Shown one piece after another: positions 21,618-31,995 of a stretch of 64,000 bases of DNA. The stretch is from Isoetes taiwanensis (taxonomy: Eukaryota > Streptophyta > Lycopodiopsida > Isoetales > Isoetaceae). The translations under genes were made by a program, and so were the position numbers. Under the pieces are notes generated by a model. That model was not told where the DNA came from and ran no database searches. It saw only the letters and a program-made list of their open reading frames with translations. The stretch is from NCBI GenBank assembly GCA_021234155.1, contig JAJEKV010000030.1, positions 8,425,890 through 8,489,889 of the forward strand. The letters are read 5' to 3'. Each line of letters begins with the position of its first letter. Positions within the stretch are counted from its first letter, which is position 1.

Positions 21618-22632
21618 TTAAGCCTTCAACACACAACTGATTTTAGCAGAATCCGTGGTGATCCCTTCTTTACTAACCACATGACCCAAAAGAACACCTG
21701 AGGTGACACAAAAGGTGCATTTCTCAGGATTTAGACTGATGTCAGATTCATCATATTTTTGAAAGACCAGCTCTAACTTCTCCAGGTGATCATCCGCTGT
21801 AGGCTGAAAAGTCATCTTGAAAAATCTGGAGAAAGGGTTTTTCCTTCATATAATCATGAAAGACTGAGAGCATGATGCGCTGAAATGTGGACGGAGAGTT
21901 GGACAAACCAAAAGGAACCACCTTGTAGGCAAAAGTGCCCCACGGGGTGGTGAAGGTAGTCTTGAGTTGATCTTCTTCCTTGATAGAAATTTGATTGTAC
22001 CCTGAAAAGCCATCCATGAAAGAGTACATCTCATGGCCAGCAACCTCCTCCAGAACCTGGTCTGTGAAGGGAAGAGGGAAGTGATCATGCTCCATGGCCT
22101 GATTGAGTTTGTGGTAGTCCACACAAACGCGGATCTTACCATTGTGCTTGAGAGCAATGACGATGGGGCTCACCCATTCAGAGTGTTTGACCTCATAAAT
22201 CAAGCCAGCAGCTAAAAGTTTATCAATTTCGGCTTTGACACGCTCACGGTAATTGGGGTTGAGCCTGTACTGTCGTTGCTAGATTGGACTGGCATCAGGT
22301 TTGGTGGGAATGGTGAGTTCCCCCAATTTCTTTTTGATACCTGGAAGGTCTTTGTAGCTCCATGCAAAAATATGTTTGAATTTTTTGAACAACGTGACGG
22401 CGCGTGCTTTATAGGTTGATGGAAGATTAGCTGCTAGGCGGACGGGTTGATTGTTGCCAATGTCCACTATTTCCACTGCAGGGGTCTGAATATGTGGAAC
22501 AACCTCTGTGTCCTGAACGTGATGAGCAGAAGGTTGAAGCATGACAGGAGGTGCAGCGTTGTGAGTGGTGAAGAAAAGAGACTGCTCCGCGTCATCAAGC
22601 AAAGGGTGCTTCATGACGGCATGAACATCCAC
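21618..22632 (-). pseudogene. gypsy reverse transcriptase domain, stops and frameshift
   Basis: On the minus strand: SEWVSPIVIALKHNGKIRVC, VDYHKLNQAMEHDHFPLPF, FMDGFSGYNQISIKEEDQ, TTFTTPWGTFAYKVVPFGLS and FLQIFQDDFSAYS (the DD active-site box), then NPEKCTFCVTSGVLLGHVVS. FMDGFSGYNQI is typical of the Athila/Tat branch. An in-frame stop near 22280 and a frame change near 21800 interrupt it. Confidence 0.85.
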
Positions 22633-22949
22633 AGTCTCAGGAGAAATTTTCGTGTCCGAAAAATGGTCAAGACGTTGAATTCGGTTGCAAGAGCCAGGTA
22701 AGGGTCAAGTAGAGCAGCGACAGCCTGGTCCTGATCAAGAGTCATCTCACCCCAAGGATCGGCATACTCAGGGTAGGAGGAGAGAGGCAGACTCGCAGGT
22801 GGAGCCTGAACATGATAGATGTTTTGTGCTTCTTCAGAATCAGTGTCTGAGATCGAAGGTTCGGCATTCTCTACAGAGATCAATTTGCCAGTTTCCAAAT
22901 CCATAGTTGCATTGAGATGTCCATCTGTAATGACTAGTTGGTCCGTGGC

Positions 22950-23312
22950 TCAAGAATGAATACTTTTAGCTTGGCGAAGAAAAGGTCGTCCGACCAGCAT
23001 CTCATAGTTACCCGGATCTTCTCCAGCTTTCCACACGCCAAATTCCAAAGGGAATTTGAGATCACCAATGCTGATGTGAAGGAGAGGAGTGACGCCTTGA
23101 GGTCGCGTGATATGGCCATTGGCCAACTTGATATCATAGGGGGCAAGGTAAAGTTGTTTGATGCCCAATTGCTTCCGGAGCTTATCAGTAATAAAATTTA
23201 CAGCACTGCCTCCATCAATTTGAACATGATTGATGTGGTGATTGCCTACCGTGGCATGTACCGTGGGTGTTGATGTCTCAGGGGATTCACCTTTGATCAG
23301 CGTATAACCCAT
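22950..23312 (-). pseudogene. gypsy aspartic protease domain
   Basis: The frame includes VHATVGNHHINHVQIDGGSA, with IDGGSAVNFI at the catalytic Asp position, and EMLVGRPFL near the end, as in plant Tat-type elements. A stop near 22950 separates it from the RT linker (22611-22904). Confidence 0.75.
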
Positions 23313-23491
23313 GAGAGTTCAACGGAGGGGTGTTTTTTGGACCATTTGTGTACGTATACTTAGGGGTTAGGGGTGTTTTTAGACACTAATTTGGAGCAAT
23401 ATCTATACACAGAGGGGTCAAATTGCCTTTTAAGATTGCGTGTACAAGGGGGGTTTTTTGCTACCCTCCGAACGCATATGCCATACCCCCC

Positions 23492-24838
23492 TTATGTATA
23501 AGTGCATCCCCCGGGGTTGATGTAGCCACGGCTGGCTCCGACCAGAACACTAGGAAGAGGCAACTGGTCTTTGAGAACAGGACAGAATTTCAAAATGGTG
23601 GCAAGGCTCAAGGATATCTTGATTTTGGGAAGTTCTTCTTGAAGTTCCAAAGGAACACGAGAAAATGGATCAGCAGGATCCAAGGGAGCAGGAGTCTGAG
23701 GTAAGGAAGCAGAAACCTCTTTGAGAAGCTCCACCTCTGCAGCAATGTTTGGATACGGCTGAGAGCGTGGACCAGTAGAGGACGACGGTGCCTCGTGACG
23801 CTGCTGAGCTCGGGTGGTTGCATGAACATTTGCAAGAGTGCAGCCTTCAGCAGCCTGCATGAGTTTGAGAATACTCTGTCTCACCTTAGGCATGACGTGA
23901 GGCATTAGTTTATCCAAGTCGGGTGCGAAGTGGACCTTTTTGTCATCTTCATGAGGAATCGTGTCGACAGCAAAAGCTGGTTGCGTGTCGTGAGGGATGA
24001 TGTTCAAGAGGCGTGAAGCCCTGGTCTGGCGTGAAACCAGACCAACCCAATTTGACTGTTGGACCGGAGGATTGAGTGCCTGGTATATTTCTTCTTGAGC
24101 TTGTTGATCTATAGGATTGGAGGAGGTAGATGCTGCTTGTTGAGGTCGCTGTTGTTGAGGTGGCCGTGGTGGCTTTCTCAAAACAGGACGCGTGCCTTGT
24201 TTAGCATTGGCAACCCACAGCTGATAAGCCGTGAGGCGTACAGAAGCGAGTTGATTTGTGCCAGGAAGTTGTACTTGAACTTGGGGAAGTTGAGGGCACG
24301 CCATGGTGGTATGACCCTATTCGTGACAATGATAGCACTGAGCTTTGGAAGGATCAAAGGGAGGACGGGAGCCTTGTCCTCGTGATTGCTGAGGTTGTTG
24401 ATACTGTTGAGGTTGTTGAGCTTGATATTGCTGAGGCTGATATGGTGGTTGTTGCTGAGGCGTGGTCTGTACTTGAAAAAATATTTTCTGCCTGAAGAGA
24501 GTAGGATGAGAACGAGTGCATTCCTCCGTGGCATGATTGCACATATTGCATCGTTTGCAATGAGGAGGTCCATTGGAGGAGTTGCATTCATTGGCCAGAT
24601 GTCCTTGATATTTACAGATATGGCACCAGATCTGAGAGCGTTGTGGATTGGTTTGTTGAGGCTAAACTGCATTCTGAGGAACCATGACGGGGGCATGAAA
24701 GGTAGTTCCGTGAGAGCAACACCTCGTGAGGAGACATTGACCGAGTGATTGACCAACTCAATCGCCTGCTCCAAAGTTTTTGGGCGCAGGTACTCTGTCA
24801 TGAGACGAATGGCAGGAGGAAGGCCATTCCGAGTCCCA
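23492..24838 (-). pseudogene. gypsy gag C-terminal part with three CCHC knuckles
   Basis: Three CX2CX4HX4C knuckles read on the minus strand: CHICKYQGHLANEC, CKRCNMCNHATEEC and CYHCHE-stop-GHTTMAC, the last interrupted by a stop in the knuckle. Glutamine-rich stretches and a 270-residue proline-rich linker (23492-24304) follow. The gag capsid region and 5' LTR are missing: homology ends at about 24838, so the element is truncated at its 5' end. A short spacer with no recognisable coding lies at 23315-23490. Confidence 0.75.
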
Positions 24839-26162
24839 TGTAGTGATTTTTGTTGTCATTAAGCAATCAATCATCGGGTATTTTCATCCATATTAGTGAA
24901 AAGATTTTGGCTTGACCTTTTAAAGCCTTGTGCTTATTGCTTAAATTTCCCATGTCCCATTGACATGGTAAAACATTCGCCTTAGTTCTTGAATTTTCAG
25001 TGTCCCATTCCCCCGGTTATTCCAAAATCTAGACCTATATGTTTGAATTTTCCAAGCCCCATCTTTCAAGCTCTTGCCTAGTTTCACACCCCAAAAGATA
25101 GGAATTGCTGCCTAGGGCCAAGGAGTTCCAAAAGCACCAACAACCCTTCCCCTCTTATTTTTACAGTCAAGATATCCATGCCTTTGATCCAAATGTTATC
25201 TAAGCCATTGATCCAAATGTTATCTGGCTTAAACATCATTGGAACTCCAAGTATTTTAAAAGGCCCTAAAGTGACGCTTGTATATTCAACCTCCAAGAAC
25301 TCATAAAGCAACTCACAAGCGGCTTTACTGGAGAATGTGTTGGTAATAAAAAGTTTGATCAAAGATGACACTTTACCACTTTACTTTGATGATGGGACCC
25401 AAAATCATGCTCAAGAAAACTAGATTTAGATCTTGGTCTGTTTTTTATAGCTCCTGACACGGTTGGGCTAAAAAAAGGATTACAAGCTGCCTGTTCATCA
25501 ATTGCAATGAAAGGTTCAACATGCACCAGACTAGAATTTTGACACTTCCACATTAAATTGCATTTTTGCATTCAATCCAATTCAATATCTCAATAATTTT
25601 AAAGACAATACAGTATGACACAAAACGAAAATATTATCTAAAATTTTCATGCAACCAAGCCTATTGGTTACAAGTGCAGACTTACAAATCGTTGAGGTCA
25701 ACATAGCCAGTACCAATATAATTCAGATGCAGATACCTTAATTGTAAATTGTTCCACCTGTCATTGGTTCATATCAATTCCATAGAATTTATTATAGTGC
25801 TTCTTTTTATAGAAATTGATCATTGTTCTTCAACGAAAAAATGACAATTTAGTTCAACTTTGAAACTGCATATGTAGGTAAAGCAAAAGCTCACTTGCAC
25901 AGTGCAGAGAGATGCACAACACAAATGTAGGTAAGGCAAAAGCTCAGTTGCTTTTCATCACGTCTTCCACAAAACCTGTGGAAAAAAAGACCAATTGCCT
26001 TAAGGCAAATCATTTGGAAACCGAATCTGCCCAACAAAAGATGAAAAAGTTTCCACTTTAAAACTTAAAAGACATGATACTGCAAGTTGAACGATGCAGA
26101 AGCACTTTGCAAAAAGCTATGCAACTGCCTAGTGAATGCGAAATAACATGTTTGGAGCCTTA
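24839..26162. other. unassigned AT-rich sequence
   Basis: No recognised gene or element. A minus-strand frame at 25084-25371 is open but unidentified. Inside it a 24-bp tandem repeat (CATTGATCCAAATGTTATCT-type, 25181-25225) doubles the peptide DNIWI. A second imperfect duplication of AAATGTAGGTAAGGCAAAAG occurs at about 25873 and 25923. Confidence 0.4.
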
Positions 26163-26620
26163 CACTACAAAAAAGGTGCTCCAATACCCCGAAAAATACC
26201 CTCCAAAAATGCCCGTAAAATCCCCTTTTTCTGTCGAACAACAAGGGATATAAAGGACTTTTGGAATTGGGGTATTTGGCCACAATCCCCCTTTTCCTCA
26301 TTCGTAAAATAATACCTTGTTATGTTGGTGTCACAATCCCCCACTCAAAGAATCTAAATTCATACCGTGTTGTAAGATAATACCCCATTATTATTTGTAA
26401 GCTAATATTCTGTTTCAAATAATACCCTGAAATAACATACCTGTTATCTTTCTAATTGAAGGCATTTAACATACCCCGTTATCATCTTTAAGATAATATC
26501 CTATTTCAACAAGGTGCTGCGCACGGAGGGTTGCCCTCCATGGCCGAAGGGTGAAGTGGCTTAAATCATAGTTGAAAGTCATGTTTTGACAATCAATTGA
26601 AATTGCTACTTCTAGACAAT
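26163..26620. repeat. repeat patch with AATACCCC motifs and shared 3' block
   Basis: It begins CACTACAAAAAAGG and continues with many TAATACCC(C)-type motifs on both strands. Phrases from it recur at 31990-32045 (CCCTGTTATTATTTGTAAGA). The end (26505-26620), carrying GGAGGGTTGCCCTCC and GTGGCTTAAATCAT, recurs at 33215-33330. It is probably a small non-autonomous element or two; boundaries are not resolved. Confidence 0.4.
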
Positions 26621-29298
26621 AGAGTACTTGATTCTATGACTTTATTAATAGATCCTATGGGGTTCCCTTTCTTTCTCTATCGTCCTCTTTCAAGGTGGAA
26701 CTTCTATATTCTTTATCTTAGATAGCGGCACTTGAATGCATTCCATGAAACTTCTGCGGTTGTTGGGGCCATATCTACAAGGACAACTATTGAGCAAGCA
26801 GTAATCCTTGGGACCCTATCCAGCACCCTGCAAGAGAATGCCTATGGCAACTTCAGGCACAACCAAATTAAATATAGCTAATCATGAAAAGGAGGTGGTT
26901 TAGCAGAAGACCCATCAATCCATATACTTGAAACTGTTTTAAAACTGCCTGCTCTGCCAGGTAAAGTTTGTATCTCCAGTTGTTCATTCTCCTTTAGCAA
27001 TGGAGTACTTTTGGGATGTTCTCTCATTGTTACAGTATATTATTTATAGGTTCTCAGCTTATGCCAAGGCATCGTTCTTATCTAGTTCTATTTAACTTCA
27101 ACCAATTATGTTTTAGGCTCTCAGCTTATGCCCAGGGCATCGCCTATCTAGTTCTGGGTTCGTTTTTTCCATGTATTATAGCGTTTGGTTCAAATTTTAT
27201 TCCCTACCATTGATCTGGCAGATATTCCCGGTACTGTGCCAGATCAACGGCCACTATATTTTTGAGAGAAAAAACACAAGCCAGCGTCAATGGTGCAAAA
27301 CGAACCTATGGTTGAAGAAAAAAACCAGGTGAAATAAAAAAAACCAGTGATGACCAAACGGGTAGAGCCTTCTGCCTTCTCACAGCCCTCCCAATCCCTG
27401 CATTCATCCAGGACACAACCTACATTCCGGTAGCCCCCACTTATCTTTCAGATAAAAACGCTGCTGCACAACAAATTCTTGGGTCCATTGTCATCATCTC
27501 TGCCAATAAATTTGCTGCACCCACCATCGGACTGCTCCCGCGTTAACGGTTGGCCTGGGTAAGACCTGGGCCACCGGATCTGTGCCTGGCAGGATCGCCC
27601 TACTGCTGTATGCTGCCACATCGCAGGGGTTCTCATCAATAGGGATTGGGTAGCCACGAGAAAGCTTGTCTGCATGAACTACAATGGGATTTGAACCCAC
27701 AAATGCCCATAATCCTCCGCGGCTGCCATAGCCAGGCTAGAACGACGCCTAAAATTCATTTCAATTCCATCGTTTTATACAAGTACTACCAGCCGGATCT
27801 TGGATACAGAGGATTTCGCTGCTTACCTCCTTGCTCCCTGCCAAATTCCGGACGAGTACAACCAGCCCAGACCAGCCATCTCTGGCCGAGGCACACAGAG
27901 CTGCGTCTGCCCTGTGCCTCTCCTCCGCTGCCCTTGCCAAAAAAAGAAGGGAGCATGCCTTCTTATCCACACCCTAAAAAAAGGGCGCCAATTTTTTCTT
28001 CCCCACCAGCCTTTGCAAAAACCTCCATGAAAAAAGGAATTGCGAAGCACCCAAAATAGCAAGAAACACTCAAGCTCCTCTCACATGGCAAATTATACCA
28101 TTTCTTATACAATACTGTACCGAAATCATAGTCCCCACCATTGCCAGAATACCCTCCCCAACCCCAAAACGAAAATAGCATACTATATAACTTCAATCAA
28201 TTATGTTTTGATGTTAATTGACTAGGTACATTTTTTTTCTATCATATGTCTACTACATGATGGCAAAATTGTATCTAGGTATGCTTATAATTGGCAAAAC
28301 ATTGTGATGATGCCTCCAAGCTACTGCCTACTGCAAACATCTTCCTGAATAACTCCAGATGTGTAACGTTTCCGTCATCCACCCTTATCAAATACAAGGC
28401 ACTCCTCCTCAAATACACGCCACTCCTCATGGAAGGCTAACGTGAAAAAACAAACACAAAACACACCCAAGTTAACTTCCCTGTCTATTAGAAACGGAGA
28501 ATAGGAACCAATACAGACTATTCTATTGAACAGAAATAGTCGTGCTCTCATAAGTCCTATAACTCAACTTCAGGATCAACCCTGGACACTTAACACTTGT
28601 GGACGAACCACCTTTGTTCTTCCAATGAGCATGAAACATTAGCTAAAATTGAAAGTATATTAAGTTGTGACATTTCTAGATCATATCTTATTACGACGAC
28701 TGTCCTCAAATGGTATATCACAATGGTAGGCCAAATTCATGGAATAGATTTTAAAGCTTCGCAGCTCTTCTCCTTTGTACGGTTCAAGGTTTCCTTCTCT
28801 GCCTTTGCATTGAGGCTTCTTCTCTTTTGTATTGATGATACGAACAAAGGCCACAAACAGATGCCATCCCTAATGCTGTGTATATGCTGTTAGATCTTCA
28901 CAAACAGAAATCTCAGGTGATACAGTGTTTTACTTTTGACGATCTTAAGCACATCGCCGCAATATAATTTGATCCTTCAAAATGTGCGCCAAAAATGGAG
29001 AGCCTCTCATGCAGAGAGTCTAGCAATTTGATAATTTGAACCTATTAGACGGTTTGAAAACTAAAAGCGTTGAATAATTTCATACAATCCCCAAGCTATT
29101 TTCATGTCGACCCATAAAACACTGTTCTCTCTCATTTTTGCTAGTGTAAGGACTAACTCTTTGAATTCTTCATTAAGAAATTACATAAAGAAAATAAAGT
29201 ATCATGCACTCTTTCAAGCTTTCAAACTCTTCCGCTTTGAACTTATGATAGTGGGCAAAATTTGTATTATTCACAAGAAAAGTACCCAATGTATAAAT
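26621..29298. other. non-coding interval, possible SINE remnant near 27.4-27.74 kb
   Basis: Most of this is featureless AT-rich DNA. On the minus strand, GTGGGTTCAAATCCCA (about 27685-27700) matches a tRNA T-arm/B-box, with a possible A-box-like TATGGCAGCCGCGG upstream, and a GC-richer tail to about 27361. This could be a tRNA-derived SINE, but no tail or target duplication was found. A direct repeat of TTCAACCAATTATG-TTT and AGGCTCTCAGCTTATGCC-type phrases lies at 27045-27140. Confidence 0.3.
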
Positions 29299-31590
29299 CT
29301 AGCCCTTCCTCATATTGCGGCCCCCTCGGATAACTTCATCTACAAGTAGTAATTGCCAAGCTATTACTGGCCTGCACACACAAACAAAATATGCAAGACA
29401 TGAGTGATTTATTTATAACTCCGACAACCAACCCCATTCAAGGAAAATAAACTTACGCAGAATTAATAATCTGCCATTTGGCTGAGTAATTGTCAAACAC
29501 CCCTTCAAGTTGAGGATCCATGGGATCCCCAGTGTTGATATTTAGCCCCACAACATTACCATTATCAGCTCCGACTGTTGTATACTAAATAAGTATCATT
29601 CTTGCTTGAAATGATGGCATATCTAGGCAGTTAATTACTGAAAACCTACAACTTACCCGAAGAGTGATTAATGCATCTTGTGTGTCAAGACCAGCATTCT
29701 CTGCTAAAGTCTTGGGAACAACAAGCAGTGCATCTGCAAATGCTTCAACTCCTAGTTGTGCTCGCTGCAAAAAGCATTCGTCAGTTTTTTAAATAGTAGG
29801 AGATCTATAAAACAATCACATATGAAGACATGCTCACCCCTTAAACAGTTTTGTTCACTTCATTAAACAGATACTGCCGCGCTGCAACTTTAAATGCCCC
29901 TCCTCCCTAGTGAACATATTTTAATTTGTATCAAATTCAGGTGAGATATCAATCAAGAGAAAATCCAAAAGAGAAACATACCAAAACGATTGCTTCATCT
30001 TCTATAGTATTTTTAACAGATTGTAGCCCATCCCTGACTGCATCTTTTATCTGGGCAATAGTATGATCATCTGGACCTGTAAAATTGACGATCTTTAAGA
30101 CATCACGTTGCATGGGCAAGCATTTATTGCTTTGAAACCACCACTTTAACTTAATGTAAAAAATGTAATATAATAACTGATACCTTTTATCAATATGGTA
30201 CATGAATGTGGATTATTCACATTTTCCACAAAAGTATATTTCTCCTCACCAAGAACATGTTCATAAACAAGTCCTGCCCACCCTAGTAAATCTGCAGTGA
30301 GACCTTTAACGGAGTCTACAGCCTCCCCACCATAGATTAAAACCAAACGCTCCATGTTCCATCGTTTTGCTCTTCTTAGAGCCACAATCTGAGAGAAGAC
30401 AAACAAAATAAGTGAAACCGTAATACTCTTTATGTTGTATAACCTGATGTTCATAGGCTCTATAAGTAAAACAGATTCACAGAGAACAAATCCAATGGCA
30501 TAAGAATATTACCCCTTCCCGTGCAAATAAGTCTGAGTGACATGGGATCAATTCCTTTCTGATTGATAACAACAAAGTTCTTGTCGGTTCCATCGCAGAC
30601 CTTGAAAAGCCATGAGCATCCAGTTAGCTTCTCATCAGCTTCTCATCACGTGTCACAAACAGTGCAGAACGTCAAAACATTTTTACCTTCTTCTTTAGAG
30701 CAATTATCTTCATGACTTTTGCATCAACCTGTCTCCATTCAGAGCAACCATTTTTACCCTTTGTTCTGCATTCTGATAGAAGAAGCCTGCATTGATCTCA
30801 CTGCCAAACAAAACCGTCACAAGGAATAAGAAATATCGCAGGGACTTGATTATTCCACAAAACAGTAGCAAGATAAAGCTTTTAAAAATTAAAAAATGAA
30901 TCGTAGAGTTTTCCAGGTAGAATCTACAGTGTGAAATGGTCATATCTTTACCATGTGAGACAATAACTTACCTCTTCTCATATTAAAGTGATACGTTGCA
31001 TGTCAAAATGTAACAGTTTTCAACTCGTTTTTTCATATCTGGGTGACGTGCACCATGCCAAACCTTCAACCTATATGTGCATATAATCACTACCTCATTG
31101 TAACAGACATAACACCAGGTAAAATATACATACCAGACGAGAGTCCATTTCAAATTTGTGTCTCATGTGCATGATTTCCACCATGAATAGGTCAATCGAT
31201 TCCTCTGGCTTCCTGATACAAAGAACCTAAAAGTACATGCAGCATCTAGTCAGAACCAAATTCCTAAGTTCTGCTTTCTTATGATGTGATGATCTCCCTT
31301 CTTTAAGGAGCAAACAAATCCACTGCCAAATTATTACAGCAAAATTATAATCAAGAATTCGCATAATGATGCATTAGTCAAAATAACTGCGAAAATGCTG
31401 CTTCAGGGAAAAAAAGGCCACAATAATTTTATCGCATTGACAACAATATCTGTCAACTGGTCAGCAAGTTCCTCATGCACCTAAGCAGACCACAAAGACA
31501 TAATCAGGCATAAAAAGTATAGCACTTGCAGAAGGTCCAGCATTATACATACTTTAGTTCTTAGAGTTGTTCGTAGAGTTGTTCTGAGGC
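29299..31590 (-). pseudogene. CCT6: TCP-1/CCT zeta subunit (CCT6) pseudogene, introns retained
   Basis: At least twelve exon remnants follow CCT6 order on the minus strand: RTTLRTK (31560), EELADQLTDIVVNA (31470), VLCIRKPEESIDLFMVEIMH (31220), [14 protein letters not shown] region (31060), SEINAGFFYQNAEQR (30800), NFVVINQKGIDP (30590), [15 protein letters not shown] (30385), [45 protein letters not shown] (30080), VAARQYLFNEVNKTV (29890), [20 protein letters not shown] (29760), FDNYSAKWQIINS (29490) and VDEVIRGGRNMRKG-stop (29345-29299). CCT6 is a subunit of the cytosolic TRiC/CCT folding chamber. Introns are present, so this is not a processed copy. Lesions include frameshifts near 31055, 30740 and 30520, stops at SL-stop-YEK and NKTV-stop, and a donor changed to AT near 31440. 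The first ~160 residues are absent. Confidence 0.9.
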
Positions 31591-31784
31591 CAAGGAAAGT
31601 TGGAGAACTGGTAAGCAAGGCTAGGGGTCTGCAGCTTGGTTGTGGAAAATGTGCGGTGCCAAACCCCTCTGATCTCGTCTTGGGCTTCCAAAACCACCGG
31701 ATCTAAACCATGGCCAAGCAGATGCTTGCAGGCGCACAGGCCACTCATTCATACTCCGACGATGCAAATTTTTTTGGCCCCCAT
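31590..31784 (-). pseudogene. flavin-containing monooxygenase first-exon fragment
   Basis: An ATG at 31784 opens MGAKKICIVGV-stop-MSGLCACKHLLG and then LDPVVLEAQDEIRGVWHRTF and TKLQTPSLAYQFSNFPWP. This is the N-terminus of a plant flavin-dependent monooxygenase, with the FAD-binding GxGxxG loop, the E at the end of beta-2 and the plant TKLQTP..YQFSDFPWP motif. A TGA replaces the second Gly codon of GxGxxG. Homology ends after PWP and CCT6 sequence (RTTLRTTLRTK) begins within a few bases, so the two gene fragments are fused. Confidence 0.8.
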
Positions 31785-31849
31785 AATAGCTCCAGCTCGA
31801 GAGTGACTGGGTAACTGGCAGGGCAGCTAAATCACACACCTAATTAGAA

Positions 31850-31995
31850 CGTAGGAGACCGAGAGTTTACCTGGAACAACGGGTTTGGAGCGGTCACCAG
31901 CATATCCTAGGTATATTCCAGCATATACTTAGGATATGCCACAAACCCATATAAACAAGGGTTTGCCCCCCTAGGGCAACCCAAAAAATACCATG
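31850..31995. repeat. hairpin module E, copy 1
   Basis: About 140 bp shared with 36396-36535: GACCGAGAGTTTACC, a 16-bp-arm hairpin (CATATCCTAGGTATAT, loop TCCAGC, one mismatch here) and GGGTTTGCCC-CCCTA-GGGCAACCC. It sits about 70 bp upstream of the FMO fragment ATG (minus strand). Confidence 0.75.

Noticed and set aside
18061-24838. Endogenous pararetrovirus (caulimovirus) origin of the pol region
   Set aside because: Integrase, the gag-protease-RT-RNase H-integrase order, an LTR with polypurine tract, and Athila/Tat-type RT motifs identify a Ty3/gypsy retrotransposon.
26163-26180. CACTACAAAAAA as a CACTA transposon terminus
   Set aside because: No matching inverted end, 3-bp duplication or subterminal repeats were found nearby, so the resemblance may be chance.
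27640-27740. tRNA gene on the minus strand
   Set aside because: Only a T-arm-like segment fits; no complete cloverleaf or anticodon arm can be drawn, so a SINE remnant is the most that can be said.
31621-31839. 72-residue ORF overlapping the FMO fragment in another frame
   Set aside because: The conserved FMO motifs are in the other frame; this is a shadow.
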